Source: JAGWBD01 sp965197455
GTDB taxonomy: Bacteria > Chloroflexota > Anaerolineae > Aggregatilineales > Phototrophicaceae
DNA length: 64,000 bases
NCBI GenBank assembly: GCA_965197455.1
Contig: OZ240208.1
Coordinates: forward strand, 1,984,001-2,048,000
Direction: 5' to 3'
Below are positions 23,911-32,718 of the stretch, in pieces. The notes beneath the pieces are model-generated. The model saw only the letters and a list, made by a program, of their open reading frames with translations. It was not told where the DNA came from and searched no databases. Position 1 is the first letter of the stretch. Each line of letters starts with the position of its first letter. A program made the position numbers and the translations under genes.

Positions 23911-24984
23911 TCAGGATGTCTGCGGCAGGGGCTTCGGCGTCAACAGCGCGCTCATGCCCAGGCCAACTACGCCGGCCATGAAGCTGACGCCGACCCACAT
24001 GTGCGTCGTCCACCAGATGCTGGCGTTCAGTTGCAGGATGACGAAGAGGCTGAACATGTAGACGAAGGGCACCAGGAAGGCGAAGCGCCGCAGCGCGATG
24101 ATCGGCGAGCCGCCGACCGGACGGGCCAGCAACCAGTCGCCCATCAGACCGGCGATGACCGCGGCCAGCAGCGTGGCCGCGTGTGGGCTGTTCCAGTCCA
24201 GGCGAATGTAGAACATGATCAGCGCGTTGGTGAACAACAGGAAGGTCACGGCGCCGGTGGGCAGCAGCATGCGCTGGCGCAGGAAGAGCAGCGTGCCAGT
24301 CAGCAGCGCGGCGGGAATCAGTACGCCGGCCACCGTGTAGGCATGGAGCGGTCGCAGGTTGTCGAGGACGACTTCAGGGACCACGTAGCGGTCCAGCTGC
24401 GTCCAGACATTGGTGTAAAGCGTGAAGAGCGTACCGATGGTGAAGAGCTGCAAGGCCGAAGTGATTGGCGGGAAGAGTTCTGACCAGCTGCCTTCGCTTT
24501 TGCCCTGCGCCAGAAAGGCGCGCAGCGGCCCGCTGATGAACATCATGCCGCTGACCACCAGCACCAGATGTGAGGGGCTGACCAGCGAATCGACGCCCGC
24601 CTCAAAGCCGAAGAGTTCGTGCCAGATGAGGTCGAAGACGCCGCCGAGGCCGAATAGCAGCACGCCGGCAAAGCAGAGCAGATACTCTTTCGGCAGCGCC
24701 TGCAGCAGGCTGTGGCCGCGGCCCACGTTGCGGAACTGCATGATTACGTAGAAGAGGCCGTTGGCCGCCACGCCGGAGTACAGCAGCAGGTGGAAAGGCG
24801 TGAAGAAAGAATCATCCACGAAGCCGTGGTTATGGGCGTTGATGTCCACCACCGAACCCAGAAAGCCCCAGAGGCCCAGCACCAGCGTCGTCCAGGTGAA
24901 GGCCGGCGTCAGCTCCGGAAACCCTTCCCTGCGTTTTGTGCCCTCCGCTTTCCCTGCCGAACCGAGTCGTTCGCCAACAGCCAT
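23911..24984 (-). CDS. Multi-histidine integral membrane protein, paralogue 2 of 3
   Basis: 357 aa with the same helix pattern and motifs as paralogue 1 (FFTPFHLLLYSG, NVGRGHSLLQALP, FDLIWHELFGFE, SPSHLVLVVSG, WWTTHMWVGVS). Most differences from paralogue 1 lie between the motifs, in the central loop around residues 170-230 (the region WLQRMPP/WSELFPP). The ATG follows GGGGGG at a short distance. No cysteine pairs, lipobox or known cofactor motif was seen. Same strand and 31 bp from paralogue 3. Confidence 0.75.
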   Translation of the reverse strand: MAVGERLGSAGKAEGTKRREGFPELTPAFTWTTLVLGLWGFLGSVVDINAHNHGFVDDSFFTPFHLLLYSGVAANGLFYVIMQFRNVGRGHSLLQALPKEYLLCFAGVLLFGLGGVFDLIWHELFGFEAGVDSLVSPSHLVLVVSGMMFISGPLRAFLAQGKSEGSWSELFPPITSALQLFTIGTLFTLYTNVWTQLDRYVVPEVVLDNLRPLHAYTVAGVLIPAALLTGTLLFLRQRMLLPTGAVTFLLFTNALIMFYIRLDWNSPHAATLLAAVIAGLMGDWLLARPVGGSPIIALRRFAFLVPFVYMFSLFVILQLNASIWWTTHMWVGVSFMAGVVGLGMSALLTPKPLPQTS

Positions 24985-25015
24985 AGCAACCCCCCAACCC
25001 TCTTGTCAGACCCTG

Positions 25016-26122
25016 TCAGTCATTGCTCCGCACAGCCGCGTGCGCCTCTGCGGGCAGCGGCGGCGGCACGGCCACGTAGCTCATCAGCAAACTCAGGACG
25101 CCCGCCAGCACGCTGACGCCCGTCCACATGTGGACGCTCCACCAGATGCCGCCGGACAGCTGCAGGATGACGAAGAAGGCGATGAAGTAGCTGAAAGGCA
25201 CGAGGAAGGCGAAGAAATGCAGCGCCCCGGCGCCGATGCGCGGCCGTTGCAGACGCCGCAGCAGCAGGTCGCCGACCAGCCCGGCGAACAGCGCGGCCAG
25301 CAGGATAACCGGTCCCTGTGCGCCGCCATAGTCGGCGGCGCGCAGCAGGTACATCAGCGTGCTGTTGCCCAGCAGCAGGAAGCTCACCGCGCCGAAAGGC
25401 AGCGCCCAGCGCCGCAAAAGCAGCAGCAGCGTGGCGCTCATCAGCAGGGCCGGCACGATCACCATGGCCGTCAGCGCGTGGTCCCATATGAAAAGGCCGC
25501 CCGGCGCCCCTGGCAACATGTAGAGGCCCGCCCAGGAGATCGCGTGGGCGAACTGCGTGAACAGGCTGAATATCGAATACACCAGCAGCGCCGAGGCGAT
25601 GGCCGGGAAAAGTTGCCCCCAGCCGCGCTGCACTTCCGCCCGCGCCCAGAGGGCGCGCAGCGGGCCGCTCATGAAGACCAGCGTGCTGAGGGCCAGCAAG
25701 AGATGCGGCGGGCTGACCGAGGCCTCGATGTTGGCCTCGATGCCGAAGGCCGTGTGCCACAGGAAGTCAAGGAAGCCGCCGCTGGCCATCAGCGCAACAC
25801 CGACCAGCGAAGTCAGATAGCCGCGCGGCAACGCCTGCAGCCAGCTGTGGCCGCGGTTGACGTTGCGCAGCTGCGCGCCCGCCAGGAAGAGCCCCTTGGC
25901 CAGCATGCCGCTGTAGAGCAGCAGGTGGAAGGGCGTGAAAAAGGTGTCGTCAGTGGCGCCGTTCACGTGGGCGATGCCGTCCACATAGCCGCCCAAAAGC
26001 ACCCAGGCCGCCAGCGCCAGCGCCACCAGGTCGAAGCTGCGCGAGGCCGTCGGATAGCCCTGGCGTCGCGTCCGGCGGGTCCCAGCACCCAGGCCAGCCT
26101 GGATGCGCTCGGTGCTCGTCAT
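25016..26122 (-). CDS. Multi-histidine integral membrane protein, paralogue 3 of 3
   Basis: 368 aa from the ATG at 26122 (MTSTERIQAG), which follows AAAGGAAAG; the open frame extends ten codons further without a ribosome binding site. The most diverged of the trio but with every motif kept: FFTPFHLLLYSG, NVNRGHSWLQALP, GGFLDFLWHTAFGIE, SPPHLLLALS, SVHMWTGVS. AHNH of the others is AHVN here, so one of two adjacent histidines remains. First gene of a three-gene operon produced by tandem duplication and divergent from maf. Confidence 0.75.
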   Translation of the reverse strand: MTSTERIQAGLGAGTRRTRRQGYPTASRSFDLVALALAAWVLLGGYVDGIAHVNGATDDTFFTPFHLLLYSGMLAKGLFLAGAQLRNVNRGHSWLQALPRGYLTSLVGVALMASGGFLDFLWHTAFGIEANIEASVSPPHLLLALSTLVFMSGPLRALWARAEVQRGWGQLFPAIASALLVYSIFSLFTQFAHAISWAGLYMLPGAPGGLFIWDHALTAMVIVPALLMSATLLLLLRRWALPFGAVSFLLLGNSTLMYLLRAADYGGAQGPVILLAALFAGLVGDLLLRRLQRPRIGAGALHFFAFLVPFSYFIAFFVILQLSGGIWWSVHMWTGVSVLAGVLSLLMSYVAVPPPLPAEAHAAVRSND

Positions 26123-26207
26123 GACTTTCCTTTCAGATTCAGTGTCTCCCACTCTAGCATATTCGCGCCAGCAACGCCTGACGCTACCCGCCGCGCCGCC
26201 CCGCTTC

Positions 26208-26283
26208 TATACTGCGCTCGCGACCCTTTGGCAGGGAGACCCGCATGACTGTTGCAAGCTGTGTGACCGGAGAAACGACTTGA
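26208..26283 (+). promoter_or_regulatory. maf -10 element and 12-codon leader ORF
   Basis: -10 TATACT at 26208-26213; no good -35. GGGAG (26234-26238) precedes ATG 26245, which opens MTVASCVTGETT and stops at TGA 26281-26283, overlapping the maf TTG (26280-26282) as TTGA. This short frame has a better ribosome binding site than maf itself, so maf may depend on re-initiation. Confidence 0.4.
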
Positions 26284-26870
26284 CCCTGCGCCTGGTGCTG
26301 GCTTCCGCTTCGCCGCGGCGCAGGGAACTGCTGACGTCGCTGGGGCTGCGCTTCACGGTCGACGCGCCGGAGCTGGACGAGAATCGCCTGCCCGGCGAGG
26401 AACCGCGCGCCTGGGCCCGCCGTCTCAGCCAGGCGAAGGCGGCCCTCGTCGCCGCGCGCAGCGCAGCGCCCGCGCTCATCCTGGCCGCTGACACCCTGGT
26501 CATTGATGGCGACGAAGCGCTCGGCAAGCCCGCCGACGCGGAAGACGCTCATTGTATGTTAAGCCAGTTGCGCGGCCGCGCGCACGAGGTCTGCACGGCC
26601 TTCACCCTGCAGGGCACGGGCGCCGACGCGCAGCGTTTGACGCGGCTCTGCAGCACATGGGTACACATGCGCGCCTGGTCCGCCGCCGAGCAGGCCGCCT
26701 GGATCGCCAGCGGCGAGGCCTTCGACAAGGCCGGCGCCTACGCCATCCAGCACCCGGGCTTCGCGCCGGTCGCGCGCATCGAGGGCAGCTACAGCAATGT
26801 GGTGGGGTTACCGCTGGAAATGCTGCTGGATGCGTTGACGGCCTTCGTCGGTCTGGACGCGCTGCGCTGA
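26280..26870 (+). CDS. maf: Maf-like nucleoside triphosphate pyrophosphatase
   Basis: 196 aa. LRLVLASASPRRRELL at the N-terminus, ILAADTLVI in the middle and GAYAIQHPGFAPVARIEGSYSNVVGLP near the end are the Maf/HAM1-like motifs; the catalytic Asp lies in AADTLV. The enzyme hydrolyses dTTP/UTP or modified nucleotides to limit their incorporation and affects septum formation when overproduced. The start is taken as TTG 26280 because it gives the exact family N-terminus and GGAGA lies six bases upstream. Convergent with the FAD oxidoreductase gene, 13 bp apart. Confidence 0.9.
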   Translation: MTLRLVLASASPRRRELLTSLGLRFTVDAPELDENRLPGEEPRAWARRLSQAKAALVAARSAAPALILAADTLVIDGDEALGKPADAEDAHCMLSQLRGRAHEVCTAFTLQGTGADAQRLTRLCSTWVHMRAWSAAEQAAWIASGEAFDKAGAYAIQHPGFAPVARIEGSYSNVVGLPLEMLLDALTAFVGLDALR

Positions 26871-26883
26871 GCGCAGTCGGTGC

Positions 26884-29160
26884 CTACTCGTAGCAGCGCA
26901 ACTCGAAGAGCGCCGCGGGCACCTCGCCCTCCGTCGCCAGCAACTCCACCTGCAACTGCTCCGTGCACAGCGGCTCGTCCAGCTGGACGCGGTTGATGGT
27001 CTGGTGGTTGTCGTTGCATTCGGCCACCAGCGCGCCCTGGCCGTCGAGGATGCGCCAGTGGCGCACGGTGAAGGGCACCACGCTCTCCGGGTGGCCCATC
27101 AGCGTGGTTTCCATCGGGTGGTCCGCGTCGGAATCGAAGACCAGCACGATCTCGCGGATGCAGCGCGGCGCGTCCCAGTGCAGACGCAGGGTCGGGCGCG
27201 GGTCCTCGGGGTCGGCCACCCAGGCGTTGACGCCGGTGGTGGGCCGGCCGAGGCCGTTGCTGACGTTGACCGGGTCGAAGACATCGACTACCGGGCGGAT
27301 GGCCATGGCCAGGTTCTGGCCGGCGGGGCGGCGCGGCGGCGCCCAGAACTCGAAGCTGTCCACACCGATGTTCGGCGGCGGCGTCTGGGTGCGCCGGTGC
27401 TGCAGCGCCAGCACACCGCTGAGACGCTGGTTGCTCAAGTGCGCCTGGACGTCCGGGTTGGCCATCAGACAGTAGAAGAGATACTGGTCTTCAGCCACGC
27501 TGACGCCAAAGTCCGCCGTGACCGTCTGGTTGGGGCCGGCGGGCAGCTCGAACTCGAGCGCAGCGAGAGTCACGTTGGGCGTGTAGTTGCCGAGGCGTTC
27601 ACTGGCGCGCAGTTCGAGGCGCAGCGTGGTCGGCTCGTCGACGTCGACCACGAAATCCACCGTTGGCGCAGTCCCGGCCACCACCGGCAACATCTGTGCT
27701 GCAGAAAGCTCCAGCGATAGCAGCGGCCCGTCGTCCGCCAGGCCTTCGAGACAGTACTTGCTGCTGGCGCCAATGCGCGCCTGCCGCGCCAGGTCCGCGC
27801 CATCTTCCAGGCGCAGGCCGGGGATGTGCTGGCCCGCGCGCATCAGGTCACGCTGCAGCAACGCCATGCGCGGCGGCTCACTGATGTCGCGCGGCAGCAG
27901 GCCCTCGTCCAGGCAATGCGCGGCGGCCATGCCGATGGCCTGGGCCGCGTTCGCCAGGGTCAGCATGACGCGCGTGGAGCCGAAGGCCACGTGCGAGGCG
28001 CTCATGATGCGCCCGCCAATGAAGAGGTTGTTGATGTTGCGCGCGTAGAGCGAGCGGTAGGGAATCTGGTAGACGCCGGGCGCATGCCACTGGTCGCAGC
28101 CCGGCAGCTCGCTGAAGACGCCGTCCGCCGGGTGCAGGTCAATCGACCAGCCGCCGAAAGCGATGGCGTCCTCGTGCTGGCGCTGCTCGATGATGTCCTG
28201 CTGGATCATCATCGTGTCGCCCTCGAAGCGCCGGCTCTCGCGCTTGCCGGGGATGTGCCCGACCCATTCCAGCGTCAGGTTCTCCGAATCCGGGAACTCG
28301 CCCGAATTCTTGATGTAGTTCCACACGCCGTAGACCACGCGCCACAGCTGCCACTTGATGGTCTCGGTCTCGTGCACCGTGTCGAGGCGCCCGCCGTATT
28401 CGATCCACCACAGGCGGCAGCCGTCGGTCTTCGTGTTGAAGCTGCGGAAGCGCGGAATCTCGCTGATGTCATCGAGGGCGTAGCGCGGCGGCACAAAGCG
28501 CACCGGGCTGCCCACGTCCTTGCTGTAAAAGTAGATGGAGTGGCCCAGCAGGTAGCCGTACTCGGCGCTGGGCGCGAACTTTTCGCCGAATTCGTCGCTG
28601 GCCTCCGCGCCCATGCGGAAGGCCGCGCCCGCCTGAAAGGCGACCACGCCATCGCCCGAGGAGTCGCAGAAGAGCGGCGCCTGCAGGTCGTAGAGCGTCG
28701 AGTTCTGGCTGCAGAAAGCCTGCACACTCTCAATGCTGTCCGAGCCGCGTTTGCGCACCACGTGCGCGCTGGTGTTCAGCAGCAGCGTGATGTTGGGCTC
28801 GTCCAGCACCTTCTCCAGCAGCACGGTGTCGAAGATGAGCGCGTTGCCCTCCGGGTTGCGGTAGAGGTTCTCGACGAGGATCTCGTTGATGACGCCGCCC
28901 TCACGCGCCCAGCGGTTGTTGTTGCCCATGTGCGAGGTCGCGCCCAGGCCCCACAGCCGCACCTCGCTGGAGGCGTTGCCGCCCAGCACCGGCCGGTCCT
29001 GCACCAGCGCCACCGACACGCCGGCGCGCGCCGCGGTCAGCGCCGCGCAGCTGCCCGCCAGGCCGCCGCCCACCACCACCAGGCCGACCTCCAGCCGTTT
29101 CGTTTTCAGTTCGCGCACGGCGGGGCTGAAGGGTTCGCTCAGCATCCGGGGTTGTGACAT
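26884..29160 (-). CDS. FAD-dependent oxidoreductase (PF12831 type), large
   Basis: 758 aa. The FAD-binding motif VGLVVVGGGLAGSCAALTAARAG lies near residue 26 and is followed by GGNASSEVRLWGLGA; the N-terminal half resembles PF12831 oxidoreductases. GGRIMSASHVAFGSTRVMLT near residue 385 is the second FAD contact. The C-terminal 270 residues look like beta-sandwich modules that could bind a substrate. AGGAG precedes the ATG. It is the last gene of the ABC-transporter/sulfatase operon, suggesting oxidation of the imported compound; the substrate is unknown. Confidence 0.75.
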   Translation of the reverse strand: MSQPRMLSEPFSPAVRELKTKRLEVGLVVVGGGLAGSCAALTAARAGVSVALVQDRPVLGGNASSEVRLWGLGATSHMGNNNRWAREGGVINEILVENLYRNPEGNALIFDTVLLEKVLDEPNITLLLNTSAHVVRKRGSDSIESVQAFCSQNSTLYDLQAPLFCDSSGDGVVAFQAGAAFRMGAEASDEFGEKFAPSAEYGYLLGHSIYFYSKDVGSPVRFVPPRYALDDISEIPRFRSFNTKTDGCRLWWIEYGGRLDTVHETETIKWQLWRVVYGVWNYIKNSGEFPDSENLTLEWVGHIPGKRESRRFEGDTMMIQQDIIEQRQHEDAIAFGGWSIDLHPADGVFSELPGCDQWHAPGVYQIPYRSLYARNINNLFIGGRIMSASHVAFGSTRVMLTLANAAQAIGMAAAHCLDEGLLPRDISEPPRMALLQRDLMRAGQHIPGLRLEDGADLARQARIGASSKYCLEGLADDGPLLSLELSAAQMLPVVAGTAPTVDFVVDVDEPTTLRLELRASERLGNYTPNVTLAALEFELPAGPNQTVTADFGVSVAEDQYLFYCLMANPDVQAHLSNQRLSGVLALQHRRTQTPPPNIGVDSFEFWAPPRRPAGQNLAMAIRPVVDVFDPVNVSNGLGRPTTGVNAWVADPEDPRPTLRLHWDAPRCIREIVLVFDSDADHPMETTLMGHPESVVPFTVRHWRILDGQGALVAECNDNHQTINRVQLDEPLCTEQLQVELLATEGEVPAALFELRCYE

Positions 29161-29185
29161 GGGGTGTTCTCCTGCTGCAGGATGC

Positions 29186-30037
29186 TCAGTGGCCGTGGCG
29201 ATCGAGCTCGATGTCGTGCTGCTCGCACCACTCGTTGATCGGATTGTGGTAGCCCGTGGGCTTGAAGGTTTCCGTCTCTTCCATGCGCTCGCCGACGAGG
29301 AAGCGCTGCACGTCGTCCAGCTTCTCGACCAGCTCGCGCGGCTGCACCAGATAGTCCATCGGCCGCAGCCACTGGTAACAGTAGCCGATCATGAGCGCCT
29401 TGCGAATGTTGGGGCTGAAGTTGGGCGCGCCGGCATGCCAGGTGCGGTACTCGAAGAGCACGCAGTCGCCCGGGTTCAGCGAGGGCTCGATGGCGCCAAC
29501 GGGGTCCGCCTGGCCTTCCGGGATCTCGATGCGCTCCCTGAAGTTGTTGCTGCCCGGCAGGAACATGGTCACGCCGGATTTTGGCTGGCTCTGGTCGGTG
29601 AGGTAGAAGGCGCACTTGAGGCCCATGCGCGGGTACTGGAAGTGGCCGAGGTCGAGCGTGGTGCGGCCATTGTCGCGGTGCCAGCCGGGTGCGCGCTTGT
29701 CGGGGCTGGTGCCCGGCCGCTCCGGCTGACTGTAGATGAGGTGGCTGGTGGAGAGCTGCAGGTTGGAGCCAAACAGCTGCATCACCAGCGGCAGGATGGT
29801 GGGATGGTTGATCATCGGGATGAAGGCGTCGTCATGGGAGACGCTGTTGCGGAAGCCATCGTAGAGGCCGCCGCCAGTTTGTTGCCGGTCGCGCCACTCG
29901 TCAGAGGCAATCAGGCGGTCGCCGGCCTCCAGCAGCCGCTCGACGGTCGCGCTGTCAAGCGCGTTGCGCACGATCAGATAGCCCTTGTCGTAAAAATGGC
30001 GACGATCTTCTTCGCTTACCGGATGATATTCAAGCAT
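29186..30037 (-). CDS. Phytanoyl-CoA dioxygenase family protein (PhyH)
   Basis: 283 aa Fe(II)/2-oxoglutarate dioxygenase. The iron facial triad is seen as H-x-D in PGWHRDNGR and a distal His in YRTWHAGAPNFSPN; the following IRKALMIGY supplies the Arg that usually holds 2-oxoglutarate. DKGYLIVRNAL at the N-terminus is typical of PhyH proteins. It likely hydroxylates the compound handled by the operon. Spaced 21 bp and 25 bp from its neighbours on the same strand. Confidence 0.85.
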   Translation of the reverse strand: MLEYHPVSEEDRRHFYDKGYLIVRNALDSATVERLLEAGDRLIASDEWRDRQQTGGGLYDGFRNSVSHDDAFIPMINHPTILPLVMQLFGSNLQLSTSHLIYSQPERPGTSPDKRAPGWHRDNGRTTLDLGHFQYPRMGLKCAFYLTDQSQPKSGVTMFLPGSNNFRERIEIPEGQADPVGAIEPSLNPGDCVLFEYRTWHAGAPNFSPNIRKALMIGYCYQWLRPMDYLVQPRELVEKLDDVQRFLVGERMEETETFKPTGYHNPINEWCEQHDIELDRHGH

Positions 30038-30058
30038 GGCTGCAATCCCTCATGTGCC

Positions 30059-31438
30059 TCAGGTATAAGTGAAATACGCGGTTGCCTGGCAGTCGCGGTC
30101 GGCGCTCACGCGCACCCAGTGCGCGCTGTAACCCGTCGGGAACACGTGCGGCACGTAGGCGCCGGGCGCGACATCGAGTTCAGTATACCCGGCCCATGCG
30201 CCATCTCCCATAAAGTCCACCTCCACGCGGAAGCGCACGCTGGCGGCGGCGTCGTGGCGCAAATGCAGGGTCTTGTGCTCGAAGCCGGTCATCAGATAAG
30301 GGTCTGAGGGCTCACCGCTGCGCACTGCCGCGCGCCACCACGGGCCGCCCCAGCCGGCCGGCTTGCCAAAGTTCCACAGGTCGTCGCTCTTGCCGAACCA
30401 CAGGCCGGACTGCGGCTCGCCGGCCAGCTGATTGGCGCTGCCGTGAGGGCTGGCGTTGTCCGAACCCAGCACCAGCATGCCGCGCCAGGCACAGAAATCG
30501 CCCAGCACCCACAGGTGCGTCGAGATCGGGCGCAGGCCCCAGATGCGATTGTTGTAGGCCCAGGGCGAGAGCTCGTAGAAGATGCCGTGGCAGTCCATCA
30601 GGAAGCGTTCGTGATCCACCTCGCGGATGCGCGGCCACTCGGTCTGCCACATGTGGTCGAAACAGTGGCTGCCCTTGGGCAAGCGATAGCGGCGCCATTG
30701 ACCGTCGCTGTCGGTATAGACCTTGAGGATGGCGGACGCCTGGTCCCAGCCCATGGCGAACATCGTGCCGCTGAAGTCACCACGACCGTTGACCTCGATG
30801 AAGGGCGCGTGTTCGAGGATCTGCCAGCGCTCGCCGTCCCATTCCGCCAGGCGCCCGGCCATGCCGTCGCCGCGGAAGTCGCGCTCGTCGTAGCTGTTGT
30901 TGACGACCACGACGCGGCCAAAGTTGCTGTAGCCGGCCTTGAAGTGCGCGTACTTGTGGTCCGGCACCCCCAGCTCGCGCGTCAGGTCGCCGAGGAAGGT
31001 GGCCTCCAGCGTATGTACGTCCAGCTCGTAGAACTCGCCCTCCATGCCCAGCATGTAGACCTTGTGCTCCGGGTCGCTCAGGTGACGCATGGTCGCGCAC
31101 AGACGCACTTCGCACAGGCTCTCGATGGTGCGCACGCGGCGCTCGGTGTCGATCACGTGCGGGCCGATGATGAGCTGGTTGGAACCCCAGTGCAGCATAC
31201 GATTGGTGTAGGTGCCCACGCGGCTCTGCGGGTGTTTCACCATGCGCAGGTCTTCATCGATCTCGTAGAGGCCGGTGCCCACGCCGGAGGCCGACTTGTG
31301 CGAGACGTAGGTGATGGCCCACAGCCGGTCGGCCCACGCAAAGAGCGCGCCCACGCCGCATTCAGTACGCGGCGGGCCGGGTCGCGCCCCCAGCGCCAGC
31401 GAGGGCAGCACGCCGCTGATTTGCATCGGATGGCTCAT
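30059..31438 (-). CDS. Unknown protein of the sulfatase/PhyH operon, probable beta-propeller
   Basis: 459 aa, family not recognised. No signal peptide or TM segment. Repeated WD-, Y- and G-rich strands (for example LYEIDEDLRMV, FYELDVHTLEATF, FYELSPWAYNNRIWGL) suggest a beta-propeller in about the first 400 residues, followed by a small beta module (FRVEVDFMGDG to the end). AGGGA precedes the ATG. Its ATG overlaps the sulfatase stop as ATGA, so it is co-translated with the sulfatase and probably acts on the same substrate, perhaps as a lyase, epimerase or binding protein (inference). Confidence 0.6.
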   Translation of the reverse strand: MSHPMQISGVLPSLALGARPGPPRTECGVGALFAWADRLWAITYVSHKSASGVGTGLYEIDEDLRMVKHPQSRVGTYTNRMLHWGSNQLIIGPHVIDTERRVRTIESLCEVRLCATMRHLSDPEHKVYMLGMEGEFYELDVHTLEATFLGDLTRELGVPDHKYAHFKAGYSNFGRVVVVNNSYDERDFRGDGMAGRLAEWDGERWQILEHAPFIEVNGRGDFSGTMFAMGWDQASAILKVYTDSDGQWRRYRLPKGSHCFDHMWQTEWPRIREVDHERFLMDCHGIFYELSPWAYNNRIWGLRPISTHLWVLGDFCAWRGMLVLGSDNASPHGSANQLAGEPQSGLWFGKSDDLWNFGKPAGWGGPWWRAAVRSGEPSDPYLMTGFEHKTLHLRHDAAASVRFRVEVDFMGDGAWAGYTELDVAPGAYVPHVFPTGYSAHWVRVSADRDCQATAYFTYT

Positions 31439-32718
31439 GTTTCCCTGCTTTCTGTTGCCTGGATAGTTGCGGACCGCCCCATCCAGCCCAGCCAGTTGTC
31501 CAGCTCCTCCAGCAGCGCCGCCGCGCGTTGCGGCTGCTGCGCCAGCGCGTTCTCCAGCTCCCAGGGGTCGCGCTGCATGTCAAACAGTTGCAGGGCCTGC
31601 AGAGGCTCGCGCTGCGCCACCAGTTTCCAGCCCGCCAGCAGCACGCAGAGCAACTCGCCGCATTCACTGAAGAGCGGCCGCTGCGGCAAGTCTGCGCCGC
31701 GCAGCGCCGGCAGCAACGAGCGACCCGGCGCCTCCAGGTCGGGCGCGGCACCGGCCAGCTCCAGCAGCGTGGGCAGCAGGTCCACAGTGCCGACCGGCGT
31801 CGCGCAGCGCTGACCCTGCGTCTGTCCCGGCAGACGCACCAGCAGCGGCACGCGCAGCGACTCGTCGTACATGACGCCCTTGCTGAACTGGCCGTGGGCG
31901 CCGTTCATCTCGCCATGGTCGGAAGTGAAGCACAGGGCCGTGCGCTGCGCCAGGCCGCTGGCCGCCAGGCTATCCAGCAAGCGCCCGAGGGCCGCGTCCA
32001 GCTGCGTGATTTCGCCATAGTAACGCTCGCGGAAGGTCTGCAGGTCGTAGTCCGCGTCCCACTGCGGTTGATGATACCAGGCATTGGGGTCGACGTTGGG
32101 TTCGCCCATCAGGTCGCGGCCCGCGTAACGCGCCAGAAACTGCGGCGGCGGCGCGCAGGGCGGATGCGGCGCCTGGTACGAGACGAAGAGGCAAAAGGGT
32201 TGCGGCAACTGCGGCAGCCATTCCAGCGCGATGTCGGTCAGGCCGTCGGTCTCGTGCCCGGCCAGCGGCTGCGGCCCGGGCGATTCGTCCGACCAGATCT
32301 GGCCGCGCCAGTGATCGACGTGATGGCTCTCCCAGCCGGCGAAACGCTGAAAGCCGCCGCGTCCCTGCGGCGGCACAGCGCGTTCGCGCTGCGGCGCGCC
32401 GCTCAAATGCCACTTGCCCAGCCAGGCCGTATGGTAGCCGGCAGCGTTAAGACGTGGCGCCAGCGTGGGCAGCCCGGCCGGCAGCGCCTGGCCGTTGCGC
32501 GTGACGCCGGTCTGGGTGGGCCAGCGCCCGCTGAGCAGACAGGCGCGCCAGGGCGTACACAGCGGCGAACTACTGCAGGCCTGCGTAAAAACCGTGCTCT
32601 CCTGCGCCAGTTCCAGCAGCCGCGGCGTGTGGACGAGCGGATGGCCGTCCAGCGCCGTCCAGCGCGCGCCCAGTTGGTCGGGGAAGAGGAAGAGCAGGTT
32701 GGGCGGCTGCTCGCTCAC
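31435..32718 (-). CDS. Sulfatase with CTPWR formylglycine motif
   Basis: 427 aa arylsulfatase-like protein. LLFLFPDQLGARW gives the N-terminal metal-binding Asp; the formylglycine signature is CTPWR at 54-58, where Trp takes the usual Ser/Ala place. TSDHGEMNGAHGQFSKGVMYDES is the standard C-terminal metal site. GTG start overlapping the upstream permease stop (GTGA). No signal peptide, so desulfation probably takes place in the cytosol after import by the operon's ABC transporter. The gene is translationally coupled on both sides. Confidence 0.85.
   Translation of the reverse strand: MSEQPPNLLFLFPDQLGARWTALDGHPLVHTPRLLELAQESTVFTQACSSSPLCTPWRACLLSGRWPTQTGVTRNGQALPAGLPTLAPRLNAAGYHTAWLGKWHLSGAPQRERAVPPQGRGGFQRFAGWESHHVDHWRGQIWSDESPGPQPLAGHETDGLTDIALEWLPQLPQPFCLFVSYQAPHPPCAPPPQFLARYAGRDLMGEPNVDPNAWYHQPQWDADYDLQTFRERYYGEITQLDAALGRLLDSLAASGLAQRTALCFTSDHGEMNGAHGQFSKGVMYDESLRVPLLVRLPGQTQGQRCATPVGTVDLLPTLLELAGAAPDLEAPGRSLLPALRGADLPQRPLFSECGELLCVLLAGWKLVAQREPLQALQLFDMQRDPWELENALAQQPQRAAALLEELDNWLGWMGRSATIQATESRET

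Noticed and set aside
27826..29157. 443-codon plus-strand frame opposite the FAD oxidoreductase
   Set aside because: Shadow of a gene with a clear FAD motif on the minus strand.
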